Shown here piece after piece: positions 34,844 through 44,632 of a DNA stretch of 64,000 nucleotides. The position numbers and the translations under genes are program-made. Where the stretch lies: positions 124,001 through 188,000 of the forward strand of contig NZ_JAUUDS010000005.1 in assembly GCF_030678875.1 (NCBI RefSeq), given 5' to 3'. How positions within the stretch are numbered: the first letter of the stretch is position 1; each line of letters starts with the position of its first letter. This stretch comes from Sphingomonas aurea (GTDB taxonomy: Bacteria > Pseudomonadota > Alphaproteobacteria > Sphingomonadales > Sphingomonadaceae). The notes under the pieces were generated by a model, which ran no database searches, was not told the DNA's origin, and saw nothing but the letters and a program-made list of their open reading frames with translations.

Positions 34844-36703
34844 ATGCTCAATCTCAACGGCATCACCGTGCGCCTCGGCGGCCGCACGATCCTCGACGGC
34901 GCGTCGGCCTCGCTGCCGCCGGGCAGCCGCGTCGGCCTGATCGGCCGCAATGGTGCGGGCAAATCTACTTTGGTCCGGGTGGTTGCGGGCATGTTGGACC
35001 CCGACGACGGCGCCGCCGAGATGCCGCGCGGCAGCCGCCTCGGCTATATCGCGCAGGAGGCACCCTCGGGCGAGGCCACGCCGTTCGACACCGTCCTTGC
35101 CGCCGACACCGAGCGCGCCGCGCTGCTGCTCGAAACCGAGACGTGCGAGGACATGGACCGCCTCGGCGACATCCACGAACGCCTGCTCGCGATCGATGCC
35201 TGGGCCGCTCCCGCCCGCGCCGCGCGGATCCTCGTCGGCCTCGGCTTCGACGACGACATGCAGCAGCGCCCGCTCGACAGCTTCTCGGGCGGGTGGAAGA
35301 TGCGCGTGGCGCTCGCCGCTCTGCTCTTCTCGCAGCCCGACGTGCTGCTCCTCGACGAGCCGTCGAACCATCTCGACCTCGAAGCCGTCCTCTGGCTCGA
35401 GGATTTCCTGAAGGGCTACCGCGCCACCATCCTGCTGGTCAGCCACGAGCGCGACTTCCTCAACAACGTCGTCGACCACATCCTCCACCTCCAGGCCGGC
35501 AAGCTGACGCTCTACCCCGGCGGCTACGACGCCTTCGAACGCCAGCGCGCCGAGCGGCTCGCCCAGCAGGAGGCGGCACGCGCCAACCAGGCGGTGCAGC
35601 GCGAGAAGCTGCAGGCCTATATCGCCAAGAACTCGGCCCGCGCCTCGACCGCCAAACAGGCGCAGAGCCGCCAGAAGATGCTGGCGAAACTCCAGCCGAT
35701 CGCGGAGGCGTACAACGACCCGACGCTGTCGTTCGGCTTTCCCAATCCCACCGAGCTGCGCCCGCCGCTCATCACCCTCGACATGGCGACCGTCGGCTAT
35801 GGCGAGACGCCGATCCTCAAGCGCCTGAACCTGCGCGTCGACCCCGACGACCGCATCGCGCTGCTTGGAAGAAACGGCAATGGCAAGACCACATTGGCCC
35901 GCCTGCTCGCCGCCCAACTCACGCCGATGGCGGGGGAAATGGCGGCGTCGGGCAAGATGAAGGTCGGCTATTTCACCCAGTATCAGGTCGAGGAACTGGA
36001 CAGCAGCGACACGCCGCTGGAACATATGACCCGCACGATGAAGGGCGCGACCCCCGCCGCGGTGCGCGCCCAGCTCGGCCGGTTCGGCTTCTCGGGTGAC
36101 AAGGCGACGACGATGGTCGGCAAGATGTCGGGCGGCGAGAAGGCGCGCCTCGCCCTCGCGCTCATCACCCGCGACGCACCGCACCTGCTGATCCTCGACG
36201 AGCCGACCAACCATCTCGACGTCGACGCGCGCGAAGCGCTGGTCCAGGCGCTGAACGACTATACCGGCGCGGTCGTCGTCGTCAGCCACGACCGTCATAT
36301 GCTGGAGATGACCGCCGACCGCCTCGTGCTGGTCGATGGCGGCCAGGCGGGCGAGTTCGACGGCAGCCTCGACGATTATATCGGCTTCGTCCTGAAGGGC
36401 GACAGCGCCGCGCCCGGCGCCAGCAAGGCGGAGCGCAAGGCCGGCAAGAAGGCCGCCGCCGATGCCCGCGACCGCGAGGCTGCGCTCCGCAAGACGATCC
36501 GCGAGCTGGAGGCCGACACCGCCCGCCTGACCACCGAGCGCAACGCCCTCGACCGCGCCATGGCCGACCCCGCCGGTGCCGAACCACGCTTCAGCCGCCT
36601 GTCGATGAGCGACCTGTCCAAGCGCCGCGCCGAGGTGCAGACCAAGCTCGATGCGGTCGAGGTGAAGTGGCTGGAGGCGAGCGAGGCGCTGGAGACGGCG
36701 TAG
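34844..36703 (+). CDS. ABC-F family ATPase (YheS/Uup-like)
   Basis: 619 residues from the ATG at 34844 (the frame is open much further upstream through the TonB-like gene and is not used). Two ABC domains lack any membrane part. The first has GRNGAGKST and the signature SGGWKMRVALA; the second has GRNGNGKTT and SGGEKARLALA. They are joined by a helical P-site linker (AYIAKNSARASTAKQAQSRQ), with a C-terminal coiled coil (about 540-615). ABC-F proteins act on ribosomes. The linker and tail resemble YheS more than EttA. Confidence 0.93.
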   Translation: MLNLNGITVRLGGRTILDGASASLPPGSRVGLIGRNGAGKSTLVRVVAGMLDPDDGAAEMPRGSRLGYIAQEAPSGEATPFDTVLAADTERAALLLETETCEDMDRLGDIHERLLAIDAWAAPARAARILVGLGFDDDMQQRPLDSFSGGWKMRVALAALLFSQPDVLLLDEPSNHLDLEAVLWLEDFLKGYRATILLVSHERDFLNNVVDHILHLQAGKLTLYPGGYDAFERQRAERLAQQEAARANQAVQREKLQAYIAKNSARASTAKQAQSRQKMLAKLQPIAEAYNDPTLSFGFPNPTELRPPLITLDMATVGYGETPILKRLNLRVDPDDRIALLGRNGNGKTTLARLLAAQLTPMAGEMAASGKMKVGYFTQYQVEELDSSDTPLEHMTRTMKGATPAAVRAQLGRFGFSGDKATTMVGKMSGGEKARLALALITRDAPHLLILDEPTNHLDVDAREALVQALNDYTGAVVVVSHDRHMLEMTADRLVLVDGGQAGEFDGSLDDYIGFVLKGDSAAPGASKAERKAGKKAAADARDREAALRKTIRELEADTARLTTERNALDRAMADPAGAEPRFSRLSMSDLSKRRAEVQTKLDAVEVKWLEASEALETA

Positions 36704-36810
36704 GCCCTTCCTCCGTGTTCCCGCGCGGGCGGGAACCCAGTGCCTCGGAGAGCCATGATCGTCGCGTGAAAGGCCTGGGCTCCCGCCGGTGCGGGAGCAC
36801 GAGCGGGATG

Positions 36811-36991
36811 CTAGGGCCGATCGACATTCGGCGTGGCAGCCCATGTTTCGTCATCCCCGCGCAGGCGGGGATCCAGAACCTCCGACGGTGCGGCTCTACA
36901 AGCCGCCTCAGCGCGTCTGGATTCCCGCCTGCGCGGGAATGACGACAGGCCTTTCCGAAGCCTGCGATGCTGAATGTCGTTCGGCCCTAAG
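36811..36991. repeat. Nested inverted repeats between ABC-F and HAD genes
   Basis: An outer imperfect pair (CTAGGGCCGATCGACATTC at 36811-36829 against GAATGTCGTTCGGCCCTAAG at 36972-36991) encloses a family-A REP element with 29-bp arms at 36849-36877 and 36916-36944. A further small hairpin lies upstream (36718-36735). It ends just before the HAD stop codon and may serve as a bidirectional terminator. Confidence 0.8.
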
Positions 36992-37664
36992 CCACCAAGC
37001 CCAACACCCCTGCCACCGCGGCGAAATCCGCCGCCACCACATCGGCACCCAGCGCCCGCAGCCGCACGCCATGATCCGTCGCGCAGTGCCGCCCCGCGCA
37101 CAGCCCGATCACGAACGCGCCGGTCTTTGCCGCACCCGTGACCCCGACCGGCGAGTCCTCGATGATCGCACAGTCGCCGATCTCTACGCCCAGCCGGTCG
37201 GCGGCATGGAGGTACAGGTCGGGCGCCGGCTTGCCGTGCGCGACATGCTCCTGCCCGGAATAGAGATGGTCGCCGAACGCATCCCGCAGGCCGATATGGC
37301 GCAGGTGCGCCTCGATCCACGGCGTGCGGCTCGACGAGACGATCGCGCGCGGCAGGTCGGCGGGCAGCGCCCGGACGAAGGCGACCGCACCCGCCACCTC
37401 GCCCACGCCCTCGCGCAGTGCACGCTCGTTCTCGATCTCGCGCGCCGCGGCGAACCCCGCCGGCATCGGTGCGCCGATCCGGCGCTCGATCGCACCGATG
37501 AACTCCGCACCCGACAGGCCCATGAAGTGCGTCATCGCATCGATCGGCGTCGTGGGATGCCCGGCTTCGGTCAGCCACTCGGCGACGTGGCGGTTGCCCG
37601 CCTCCTCGCTCTCGACCAGCACTCCGTCGAAGTCGAACAGGATCGCCTGCGGCCGAAACGTCAC
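36987..37664 (-). CDS. HAD-family hydrolase (beta-phosphoglucomutase-like)
   Basis: 225 residues. The nucleophile motif is FDFDGVLVES, motif II is IVSSSRTPW, the lysine is in HGKPAPDLYLHAA and the acidic motif in IIEDSPVGVTGA. This is the subfamily I phosphatase pattern with a helical cap. The substrate is probably a small sugar or nucleotide phosphate. It overlaps the yggS stop by four bases, so the two are co-translated. Confidence 0.9.
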   Translation of the reverse strand: MTFRPQAILFDFDGVLVESEEAGNRHVAEWLTEAGHPTTPIDAMTHFMGLSGAEFIGAIERRIGAPMPAGFAAAREIENERALREGVGEVAGAVAFVRALPADLPRAIVSSSRTPWIEAHLRHIGLRDAFGDHLYSGQEHVAHGKPAPDLYLHAADRLGVEIGDCAIIEDSPVGVTGAAKTGAFVIGLCAGRHCATDHGVRLRALGADVVAADFAAVAGVLGLVA

Positions 37665-38329
37665 GCCCGCGCCCCGAACAGCGCGGTGCCGACCCGCACC
37701 TCGGTCGCGCCCAGCGTCACCGCCGTGTCCATGTCGCCCGACATGCCCATGCTCAGCCGGGTCAGGCCATGATCGCGCGCCAGCTTGGCAAGCAGCGCGA
37801 AATAGGGCGCCGGCTCGACCTCGGCCGGCGGCACTGCCATCAGCCCGACGACCGGCAGCCCGGCCTCTCGCGCCTGCGCCAGCAAGGCGGGCAGATCGGC
37901 GACCGCGCAGCCGCCCTTCTGCGCCTCATCACCGATATTGACCTGTACGAAGCACTCCGGCCGCCGCCCGCCCTTCGCCATCGCCGCGGCCAGCGCGGTC
38001 ACCAGCGACGGGCGGTCGACCGAGTGGATCGCGTCGAACAGCGCCACCGCATCACCGGCCTTGTTCGATTGAAGCTGCCCGACCAGGTGCAGCACCACGT
38101 CCGGATAGCGCGCGCGCAGCGCCGGCCATTTCGCCTCCGCCTCCTGCACGCGATTTTCACCGAACACGCGCTGGCCGGCGGCGAGCAGTGGCTCGATCGC
38201 CTCTGCCTCTTGCGTCTTGCTGACTGCGACGAGCGTCACCGCGGCCGCCTCGCGGCCGGCGAGCTTTGCGGCGCGGCCGATGCGGTCGCGGATCGCGGCC
38301 AGCCGGCCGGCACTGTCCTGTTCGTCCAT
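37661..38329 (-). CDS. YggS-family pyridoxal-phosphate homeostasis protein
   Basis: 222 residues. It has the PLP-binding lysine in VTLVAVSKTQ, plus VFGENRVQEAEAKWP, LHLVGQLQSNKAGDAV, SMGMSGDMDTAV and VRVGTALFG, the standard YggS/PROSC signatures. The protein binds PLP without a known reaction and balances B6 vitamers and amino acids. It is divergent from the ThiE-like gene. Confidence 0.93.
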   Translation of the reverse strand: MDEQDSAGRLAAIRDRIGRAAKLAGREAAAVTLVAVSKTQEAEAIEPLLAAGQRVFGENRVQEAEAKWPALRARYPDVVLHLVGQLQSNKAGDAVALFDAIHSVDRPSLVTALAAAMAKGGRRPECFVQVNIGDEAQKGGCAVADLPALLAQAREAGLPVVGLMAVPPAEVEPAPYFALLAKLARDHGLTRLSMGMSGDMDTAVTLGATEVRVGTALFGARA

Positions 38330-38351
38330 GCGCGCGCTATAGGCGAAGGCG

Positions 38352-38855
38352 ATGGCGCACGCCTACCCCGAGTGCTGGCTGATGACCGACGAGCGCGCAG
38401 GCGACGCGCTATGGACGAGCTTACGCGCACTTCCGCCGGGTGCGGGCGTCGTCTTCCGCCACCATGCCACCCCGCCGGCGGAGCGGCGCGCGCTGTTCCT
38501 GCGCGTCCGCCGCATCGCCGCGGCGCGGCGCCTGTTACTCTTGGCCAGCAACCCGCCGCTCCCTGGCGCCGCTGGCCTGCACGGTCGGATCCGGGGCGCG
38601 ACGAGCTGGCCCGCGCACGACCGGCGGCAGGCGCTGGCCGCCCGCCGTGCCGGCGCGCGCCTGCTGTTCCTGTCGCCTGCCTTCGCCACCCGCTCGCACC
38701 CCGGCGCCGCGCCGACCGGCCCGGCGCGCTTGGCGAGGATCGGCCGCGACACCGGCCTGCCGATGATCGCCCTCGGTGGCATGACCCCCCGCCGCTATCG
38801 CCGCGTGCGTGCGCTCGGCTTCACCGGCTGGGCTGCGATCGACGCGTGGCGCTAA
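38352..38855 (+). CDS. Thiamine-phosphate synthase-like protein (ThiE/TenI family)
   Basis: 167 residues, shorter than ThiE (about 210). The TIM-barrel motifs are partly there: CWLMTDERAGDALW at the start, LHGRIRGATSWPAHDRR, LFLSPAFATRSHPGAAPTG, and PMIALGGMTPRRYRRVRALG at the phosphate-binding end. The N-terminal strands are compressed, so activity as a true ThiE is uncertain; a TenI-like or degenerate role is possible. The start is 22 bases from the yggS start on the other strand. Confidence 0.75.
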   Translation: MAHAYPECWLMTDERAGDALWTSLRALPPGAGVVFRHHATPPAERRALFLRVRRIAAARRLLLLASNPPLPGAAGLHGRIRGATSWPAHDRRQALAARRAGARLLFLSPAFATRSHPGAAPTGPARLARIGRDTGLPMIALGGMTPRRYRRVRALGFTGWAAIDAWR

Positions 38856-38872
38856 GTGCATTGCTCAATGTC

Positions 38873-39127
38873 CGTCATCCCCGCGAAGGCGGGGATCCAT
38901 AAACGCTGAGGTCACGGCTAGAGGAAAATGCGATCAGGACTGCACGCATCGAGCCCCTCCCCTTTAGGGGAGGGGTTGGGGTGGGGCGCCTCCCCGGGTG
39001 GCGCGCCTGCGGATACGCCCCACCCCCGGCCTCTCCCCTGAAGGGGAGGGGTGCTCAGTCGTGATCGCAAATGGCGCTAAAGCACCGGCGTTAGCGGCTC
39101 TGGATCCCCGCCTTCGCGGGGATGACG
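38873..39127. repeat. Family-B palindrome inserted inside a family-A palindrome
   Basis: The outer family-A arms are perfect: CGTCATCCCCGCGAAGGCGG... at 38873-38899 and its complement at 39101-39127 (27 bp). Between them lies a complete family-B element (38954-39051) like the one at 26818-26917. Other family-A elements in the window are only about 95 bp end to end (for example 58319-58414), so B appears to have inserted into A. No gene is present in 38856-39139. Confidence 0.88.
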
Positions 39128-39139
39128 ATCTGTTGTAAC

Positions 39140-40201
39140 TTACTGGCTGGTAAACCCGGCCCGCTCCGCTGCCGTCAGGTCCAGCCCCACCCTGCGCCCG
39201 GTTGCGGCCGCGTTCGCCGCCGCCTCGATCACCGCCATCACCGCCAGCGCCTCGAGCGGGGGCACCGGATTGGGCCCATCGCCCCGCAATGCCGCCGCGA
39301 TCCCGGCATAGTAACCGCGCTGGTCGCCCCTGTGCGCCTCCTGCTCCGTGACCCCGCCATCCCCGGCATGCACCAGCAGCGGGTCGTCATCCTTGCCCCA
39401 GCCCGCCGCTCCCGGCCGCATCCCCGCGAGCAGCTGCGCTTCCTGCCGGTCGCCGGCGCGCTTCAGCACGCTGCCCCGGTCGCCATGCACCACGAACCGC
39501 GGCGAGCCGCCCGCCACCAGCATGCTCGCGTGCAGCACCGCCCGCCGCGTGCCATAATCGAGCACGACATGCGCCCAGTCGGCGGCCAGCGCCCCGTCGC
39601 GCTGCATCGCGAGCGAGGCGGTGACGCCATCGGGTAGCCCGAACAGTTGCAGCGCCTGATCGACCAGATGCGGCCCCAGGTCGAACCACACGCCCGCACC
39701 CGGCCCCGCCCCCTCGCGCCAGCGCTGCCGCACGGTGGGGCGGAACCGGTCGAAATGCGACTCCAGATGCACCGCCCTGCCGACCAGCCCCGCCTCGATC
39801 GCCGCCCTGACACTCAGATAGTCGCTGTCCCAGCGCCGGTTGTGGAACACGGACAGCAGGCGGCCTCGCGCTGCGGCCAGCGCGATCAGCCCCCGTGCTT
39901 CGGTCAGGTTGAGCGTGAAGGGCTTGTCGACCACGACATGCTTGCCCGCGGTCAGCGCGGCCCGGGCAAGCGGCGCGTGGCTGTCATTGGGCGACGCGAT
40001 CACCACCAGATCGACATCGTCGGCAGTCGCCACCGCCACCGGATCGGCATCGACCGCCGCTTCCGGCCAGTCCGCCCGCACCGCGTCCGCGTTACGCGAC
40101 GCGACCCGGACCAGCGTCAGCCCCGGATCGGCCGCCAACAACGGTGCGTGAAAGGTCCTGCCGGCATAGCCATAGCCGATCAGCCCGACCCGGCGGATCA
40201 T
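39140..40201 (-). CDS. Gfo/Idh/MocA-family oxidoreductase
   Basis: 353 residues. An N-terminal NAD(P)-binding Rossmann motif (VGLIGYGYAGRTFHAPLL) is followed by the family motif VVDKPFTLNLTEA (EKP-like lysine), NRRWDSDYL and WFDLGPHLVDQALQLFG with the catalytic histidine. It resembles YdgJ/IolW-type scyllo-inositol or sugar dehydrogenases. The substrate cannot be told. A small outer-membrane-like protein gene lies 32 bases upstream. Confidence 0.9.
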   Translation of the reverse strand: MIRRVGLIGYGYAGRTFHAPLLAADPGLTLVRVASRNADAVRADWPEAAVDADPVAVATADDVDLVVIASPNDSHAPLARAALTAGKHVVVDKPFTLNLTEARGLIALAAARGRLLSVFHNRRWDSDYLSVRAAIEAGLVGRAVHLESHFDRFRPTVRQRWREGAGPGAGVWFDLGPHLVDQALQLFGLPDGVTASLAMQRDGALAADWAHVVLDYGTRRAVLHASMLVAGGSPRFVVHGDRGSVLKRAGDRQEAQLLAGMRPGAAGWGKDDDPLLVHAGDGGVTEQEAHRGDQRGYYAGIAAALRGDGPNPVPPLEALAVMAVIEAAANAAATGRRVGLDLTAAERAGFTSQ

Positions 40202-40233
40202 GACGTCAGAGCGGTCATCGCCGCCCCACGCGA

Positions 40234-40950
40234 TCAGAAGCGGAAGGCAGTGCCCACATAGACCGCCTGGCTGTCGCGCCGCTGGTCGATCTGGGTCAGG
40301 CGGTCGCGATCGGCGCGATAACGGACGCCCGCGGTCACATCCAGGTTGCGCGTCAGCGAATAGGAACCGCCCAGATCGACCGAATAACCCGGCAGGTCGG
40401 TGACCAGACGCGGCGTCGTGCCGGTCGGACGATCCGCCTCCGCCTTCACGCGGCCGCTCCAGCGCGGCGCCGTGTAGCTGAGCGCGACATCGGCCGACTC
40501 GCGGCTACCCGGCTGGGCGGCCATATCGACGCGGCTCACGTCGCTGGCGATCGCGAACCGCTTCCAACCGACCGCGACGCCCAGATTATAGGCGATCGGC
40601 GCGATTCCGGTGGTCGCGTCGCTCGCCACGGCGGTCCGGTTAGCGACCCCGCGCGTCGTCCGCGCGCGGACTGCAACGGTCACCGCCCGCGAGTCGCGGC
40701 GCGACTCGGCCGGCGTGAAGCGGAAGGCGCTGCCCTCGAACCCGCCGCGCGCCAGCAGTGCCGCCAGACGCGGATCGCCAGATGCGGGCGTAAAGCCGCC
40801 GACCGCGCGCGGCGCGGGCTTGACGGCCTGGTGCGAAGGACGGTCGATCGCGCCGAAGGCGGGCGCGACGAGAGCGGCGGCGGCAACCAGTGCCCCCCCA
40901 GCGATCCCGATCATCCAGCGCCCAGCGTTCAACGTCCCGCTCCGATCCAT
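40234..40950 (-). CDS. Exported beta-barrel-like protein, unknown
   Basis: 238 residues from the ATG at 40950. A signal peptide (IGIAGGALVAAAALVAPAFG) is followed by a disordered segment and then repeated amphipathic strands: YNLGVAVGWKRFAIASDVSR, ADVALSYTAPRWSGRVKAEA, YSVDLGGSYSLTRNLDVTAG, ending with QAVYVGTAFRF. The C-terminal phenylalanine is the usual signal for outer-membrane assembly. It probably forms a small outer-membrane barrel; family not recognised. The frame is open to 41718 but without coding sense there. Confidence 0.75.
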   Translation of the reverse strand: MDRSGTLNAGRWMIGIAGGALVAAAALVAPAFGAIDRPSHQAVKPAPRAVGGFTPASGDPRLAALLARGGFEGSAFRFTPAESRRDSRAVTVAVRARTTRGVANRTAVASDATTGIAPIAYNLGVAVGWKRFAIASDVSRVDMAAQPGSRESADVALSYTAPRWSGRVKAEADRPTGTTPRLVTDLPGYSVDLGGSYSLTRNLDVTAGVRYRADRDRLTQIDQRRDSQAVYVGTAFRF

Positions 40951-41145
40951 CCTCAACCCCGAACCGCGTCTAGCACCGATCGATCCTCGCGCACCATGCC
41001 GGTCGGGCAATTTTGCGCGTGTGTTGCCGAGTTCCCACAGGTCGGACAATTTGCCTCCGCCCTCGCGTCCGGCGCCTGCGCTTGCCGGTTCACGGTCGGG
41101 GCGGTACAGGCCGGACGTCGCCCTCTGCCGCAGGATTATCCGCCC

Positions 41146-41580
41146 ATGTTCCGCCGTTCGATTCCCCTGCTCGGGATGGCCGTTCTTCTCTCGCTGACCG
41201 CCTGCGCGGGCAAGGGCGACCGGCCCAAGGGCGATCTCGCCGCTTCGAAGGTGACGACGATCGGCGTCAATTCGTATCTCTGGCGCGCGACGCTCGACAC
41301 GCTGTCGTTCATGCCGCTGGTCCAGACCGACTCGAACGGCGGCGTCATCGTCACCGACTGGTATGCCAACCCGCAGGCACCGGGCGAGCGGGTGAAGTTC
41401 ACCGTCACCATTCTCGACCAGGATCTGCGCGCCGACGCGGTCCGCGTGGCGGGCCTGCGCGAGGTCAACCGCAATGGCCAGTGGGTCACCGCCCCGGTCA
41501 CCGCCGCGACCACGCAGAAGCTGGAGGACCTGATCCTCACCCGCGCCCGCGACCTGCGCCGGTCCTCGATCGCCGGCTGA
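41146..41580 (+). CDS. DUF3576 family lipoprotein
   Basis: 144 residues from the ATG at 41146. The signal sequence ends in the lipobox LSLTACAG, so it is a lipoprotein. The conserved core is [23 protein letters not shown] ([37 protein letters not shown]), the DUF3576 signature of Alphaproteobacteria. Function unknown. It precedes leuS by eight bases and lptE follows leuS, so a link to the outer membrane is likely. Confidence 0.9.
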   Translation: MFRRSIPLLGMAVLLSLTACAGKGDRPKGDLAASKVTTIGVNSYLWRATLDTLSFMPLVQTDSNGGVIVTDWYANPQAPGERVKFTVTILDQDLRADAVRVAGLREVNRNGQWVTAPVTAATTQKLEDLILTRARDLRRSSIAG

Positions 41581-41588
41581 CCCCGCGG

Positions 41589-44081
41589 ATGACCCGGTAC
41601 AACGCGCTGAAGGCGGACGCTCACTGGCAGTCGGTCTGGGACGAGCGCCGCACCTTCGCGGCCGACGATCACTCGGCCAAGCCGCGCTCCTATGTGCTTG
41701 AGATGTTTCCCTATCCATCGGGACGCATCCATATGGGGCATGTCCGCAACTATACGATGGGCGACGTGCTGGCGCGCTATCGGCGGATGATCGGGCACGA
41801 GGTGCTCCACCCGATGGGCTGGGACGCGTTCGGCATGCCGGCCGAGAATGCCGCGATGGAAAAGGGCGTCCACCCCGGCAGCTGGACCCGCGCCAACATC
41901 GCGACGATGAAGGCGCAGCTGAAGCGCCTGGGCTTCGCGCTCGACTGGACGCGCGAGCTGGCGACCTGCGAGCCCGATTACTACGGCCACGAACAGGCGC
42001 TGTTCCTCGACCTGTTCGCCGCCGGCCTCGTCTATCGCAAGGAATCCTCGGTCAACTGGGATCCGGTCGACATGACCGTCCTCGCCAACGAGCAGGTGAT
42101 CGACGGCCGCGGCTGGCGGTCGGGCGCGCTGGTCGAGAAGCGCAAGCTGAGCCAGTGGTTCCTGCGCATCACCGACTTCGCCGACGAGCTGCTCGACGGC
42201 CTCGCCGAGCTGAAGGACTGGCCTGACAAGGTCCGCCTGATGCAGGAGAACTGGATCGGCCGCAGCCAGGGGCTGCAATTCCGCTTCCGCCTCTCGGATG
42301 CCGGCGAGGTGGAGGTGTTCACCACCCGCCCCGACACGATCTTCGGCGCCAGCTTCGTCGCCGTCGCGGCCGATCACCCGATCGCGCAGGCGCTCGCCGC
42401 CCGCGATGCGGAGGTCGCCGCCTTCGTCGCCCGCTGCAAGCAGGGCGGCACCACCGCGGCCGAGCTGGAGACGCAGGAGAAGCTGGGCTTCGACACGGGC
42501 CTGACCGCGCAGCATCCGATCGACCCGGCGGTCCGCCTGCCGGTCTACATCGCCAATTTCGTGCTGATGGAATATGGCACCGGCGCGGTCTTCGGGGTTC
42601 CCGCGCACGACCAGCGCGACCTGGATTTCGCACGGAAGTACGATTTGCCCGTCCGCCGCGTCGTCTCGGACGGCGCCGACGAGGACCCCGTGTTCGTGGG
42701 TGACGAGGCCTATACCGGCCCCGGCGCGCTGGTGAACTCGCATTTCCTCGATGGCATGGACGTCGCCGACGCCAAGCGCGCCATCATCTCCCGCGCCGAG
42801 GGTGAGGGCTGGGGCACCGGCACCACCGTGTTCCGCCTGCGCGACTGGGGCGTCAGCCGCCAGCGCTACTGGGGCACGCCGATCCCGATCATCCACTGTG
42901 CCGCCTGCGGACCGGTGCCGGTGCCCAACGACCAGCTGCCGATCGTCCTGCCCGAGGATGTGTCCTTCGCCGTCCCCGGCAACCCGCTCGATCGGCATCC
43001 AACCTGGAAGCACGTCGCCTGCCCGTCATGCGGCGTCGACGCGGTACGCGAGACCGACACGCTCGACACCTTCGTCGATTCCAGCTGGTACTTCATCCGC
43101 TTCGCCAGCCAGCCCGACGACCGGCCGTTCGACCGCACCGTCGCGGAGGAATGGCTGCCGGTCGGCCAGTATATCGGCGGGGTCGAGCATGCGATCCTCC
43201 ACCTGCTCTATGCCCGCTTCTGGACCCGCGCGCTGCGCCACATCGGCAAGCTCGACGTGGCGGAGCCGTTCGCCGGCCTGTTCACGCAAGGGATGGTGAC
43301 GCACGAGACGTATAAGTCGGACGACGGTCGCTGGCTGTCGCCGCCAGAGGTCGAGAACGGCATCGAAACCGCCACCGGTCGTCCCGTCACGGTCGGCCGG
43401 GTCGAGAAGATGTCGAAATCCAAGAAGAACACGGTCGATCCTGAGCCGATCGTCGACCAGTACGGCGCCGACGCTGTCCGCTGGTTCATGCTCTCCGACA
43501 GCCCGCCCGAGCGCGACCTGCCCTGGTCCGAGGCGGGTATCGAGGGGTCGTGGCGCTTCGTCCAGCGCCTGTGGCGCATCGTCACTGCCGACAAGGCGGC
43601 CGAGGGGGACGACCTGGCCCTGCGCAAGCTCGCCCACCGCACCGTCCGCGACGTCGCCGGCGATATCGAGGGGTTGCAGTTCAACAAGGCGGTCGCGCGC
43701 CTCTACACATTAGCCTCGGCGATCGAGAAGGCCGCACCCTCGCACGATCGCCACGCAGCCGCCCACACCCTGCTGCTGCTGGTCGCGCCGATGGTGCCCC
43801 ACGTCGCCGAAGAGGCCTGGGTCGCGGCTGGCCATGACGGACTGATCGCCGATGCCGCCTGGCCGACGGTCGATCCCGCGATGCTGGTCGATGACGAAGT
43901 CACCGTCGCCGTCCAGGTCAACGGCAAGCTGCGCGACACGCTGACCCTCGCCAAGGGCACCGCGCGCGAGGAGCTTGAGGCCGCCGCGCTCGCCAGCGAC
44001 AAGGTCGTGCGCGCCTTGGAGGGCAAGGCGCCGCGCAAGGTGATCGTCGTCCCCGATCGCCTGGTGAACATCGTCGCATGA
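41589..44081 (+). CDS. leuS: Leucyl-tRNA synthetase
   Basis: 830 residues. A class I synthetase with the HIGH motif as HMGH in [14 protein letters not shown] and the KMSKS motif in [14 protein letters not shown]. The CP1 editing domain (about 220-420) includes [10 protein letters not shown] and the catalytic aspartate region in [14 protein letters not shown]. Anticodon-binding and C-terminal domains follow. The ATG at 41589 gives the normal N-terminus ([17 protein letters not shown]). It overlaps lptE by four bases. Confidence 0.97.
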   Translation: MTRYNALKADAHWQSVWDERRTFAADDHSAKPRSYVLEMFPYPSGRIHMGHVRNYTMGDVLARYRRMIGHEVLHPMGWDAFGMPAENAAMEKGVHPGSWTRANIATMKAQLKRLGFALDWTRELATCEPDYYGHEQALFLDLFAAGLVYRKESSVNWDPVDMTVLANEQVIDGRGWRSGALVEKRKLSQWFLRITDFADELLDGLAELKDWPDKVRLMQENWIGRSQGLQFRFRLSDAGEVEVFTTRPDTIFGASFVAVAADHPIAQALAARDAEVAAFVARCKQGGTTAAELETQEKLGFDTGLTAQHPIDPAVRLPVYIANFVLMEYGTGAVFGVPAHDQRDLDFARKYDLPVRRVVSDGADEDPVFVGDEAYTGPGALVNSHFLDGMDVADAKRAIISRAEGEGWGTGTTVFRLRDWGVSRQRYWGTPIPIIHCAACGPVPVPNDQLPIVLPEDVSFAVPGNPLDRHPTWKHVACPSCGVDAVRETDTLDTFVDSSWYFIRFASQPDDRPFDRTVAEEWLPVGQYIGGVEHAILHLLYARFWTRALRHIGKLDVAEPFAGLFTQGMVTHETYKSDDGRWLSPPEVENGIETATGRPVTVGRVEKMSKSKKNTVDPEPIVDQYGADAVRWFMLSDSPPERDLPWSEAGIEGSWRFVQRLWRIVTADKAAEGDDLALRKLAHRTVRDVAGDIEGLQFNKAVARLYTLASAIEKAAPSHDRHAAAHTLLLLVAPMVPHVAEEAWVAAGHDGLIADAAWPTVDPAMLVDDEVTVAVQVNGKLRDTLTLAKGTAREELEAAALASDKVVRALEGKAPRKVIVVPDRLVNIVA

Positions 44082-44632
44082 GGCGCATCGCCCCCCTGCT
44101 GCTGCTCGCCGCCCTCGCCCTGCCCGGCTGCGGCCTGCGCCCGCTCTATGCCGGCGGCAGCAACGGCACGGTCGCCACCACCCTGTCGGGGGTCGAGGTC
44201 GGCCCGATTCAGGGCAAGGCGGGCTGGCTGGTCGGCAACGCCCTCCGCGACCGGCTCGGCGCGCCGCAGGGCACGCCGCGCTATCGCATCGACGTGCGGC
44301 TCGACGATCAGATCAGCGGCCTGGGCGTGCGCCGCGACGACAGTGTCACGCGGGAGCGGCGGGTGCTGCGCGCGCGTTATCAGCTGGTCGACCTGACCAG
44401 CGGCAACAATACCGTGCTGCTTGATGCTACCGCCGGTTCCGATGCCGGCATCGATGTCGTCCAGTCCGAATATGCGACGATCGCGGCCGAGAATACCGCG
44501 CTGGAACGCCTGTCGACCATCGTCGCCGACGAGATCGTCGCGCGCATCGCGCTCTACGCGCGGGCACCCACGCCACCCCCACCCCAGCCGACTCCCAGCG
44601 ACAGCCCCACGCCCGTCGTCGGAAAGCCGTGA
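44078..44632 (+). CDS. lptE: LPS assembly lipoprotein LptE
   Basis: 184 residues. Lipoprotein signal with lipobox ALPGCGL followed by RPLYAGG, typical of LptE. Then come [20 protein letters not shown] and [25 protein letters not shown], a helix found in the family. LptE plugs the LptD barrel that inserts LPS into the outer membrane. It overlaps leuS and holA by four bases each; leuS-lptE-holA is a standard alphaproteobacterial operon. Confidence 0.92.
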   Translation: MRRIAPLLLLAALALPGCGLRPLYAGGSNGTVATTLSGVEVGPIQGKAGWLVGNALRDRLGAPQGTPRYRIDVRLDDQISGLGVRRDDSVTRERRVLRARYQLVDLTSGNNTVLLDATAGSDAGIDVVQSEYATIAAENTALERLSTIVADEIVARIALYARAPTPPPPQPTPSDSPTPVVGKP

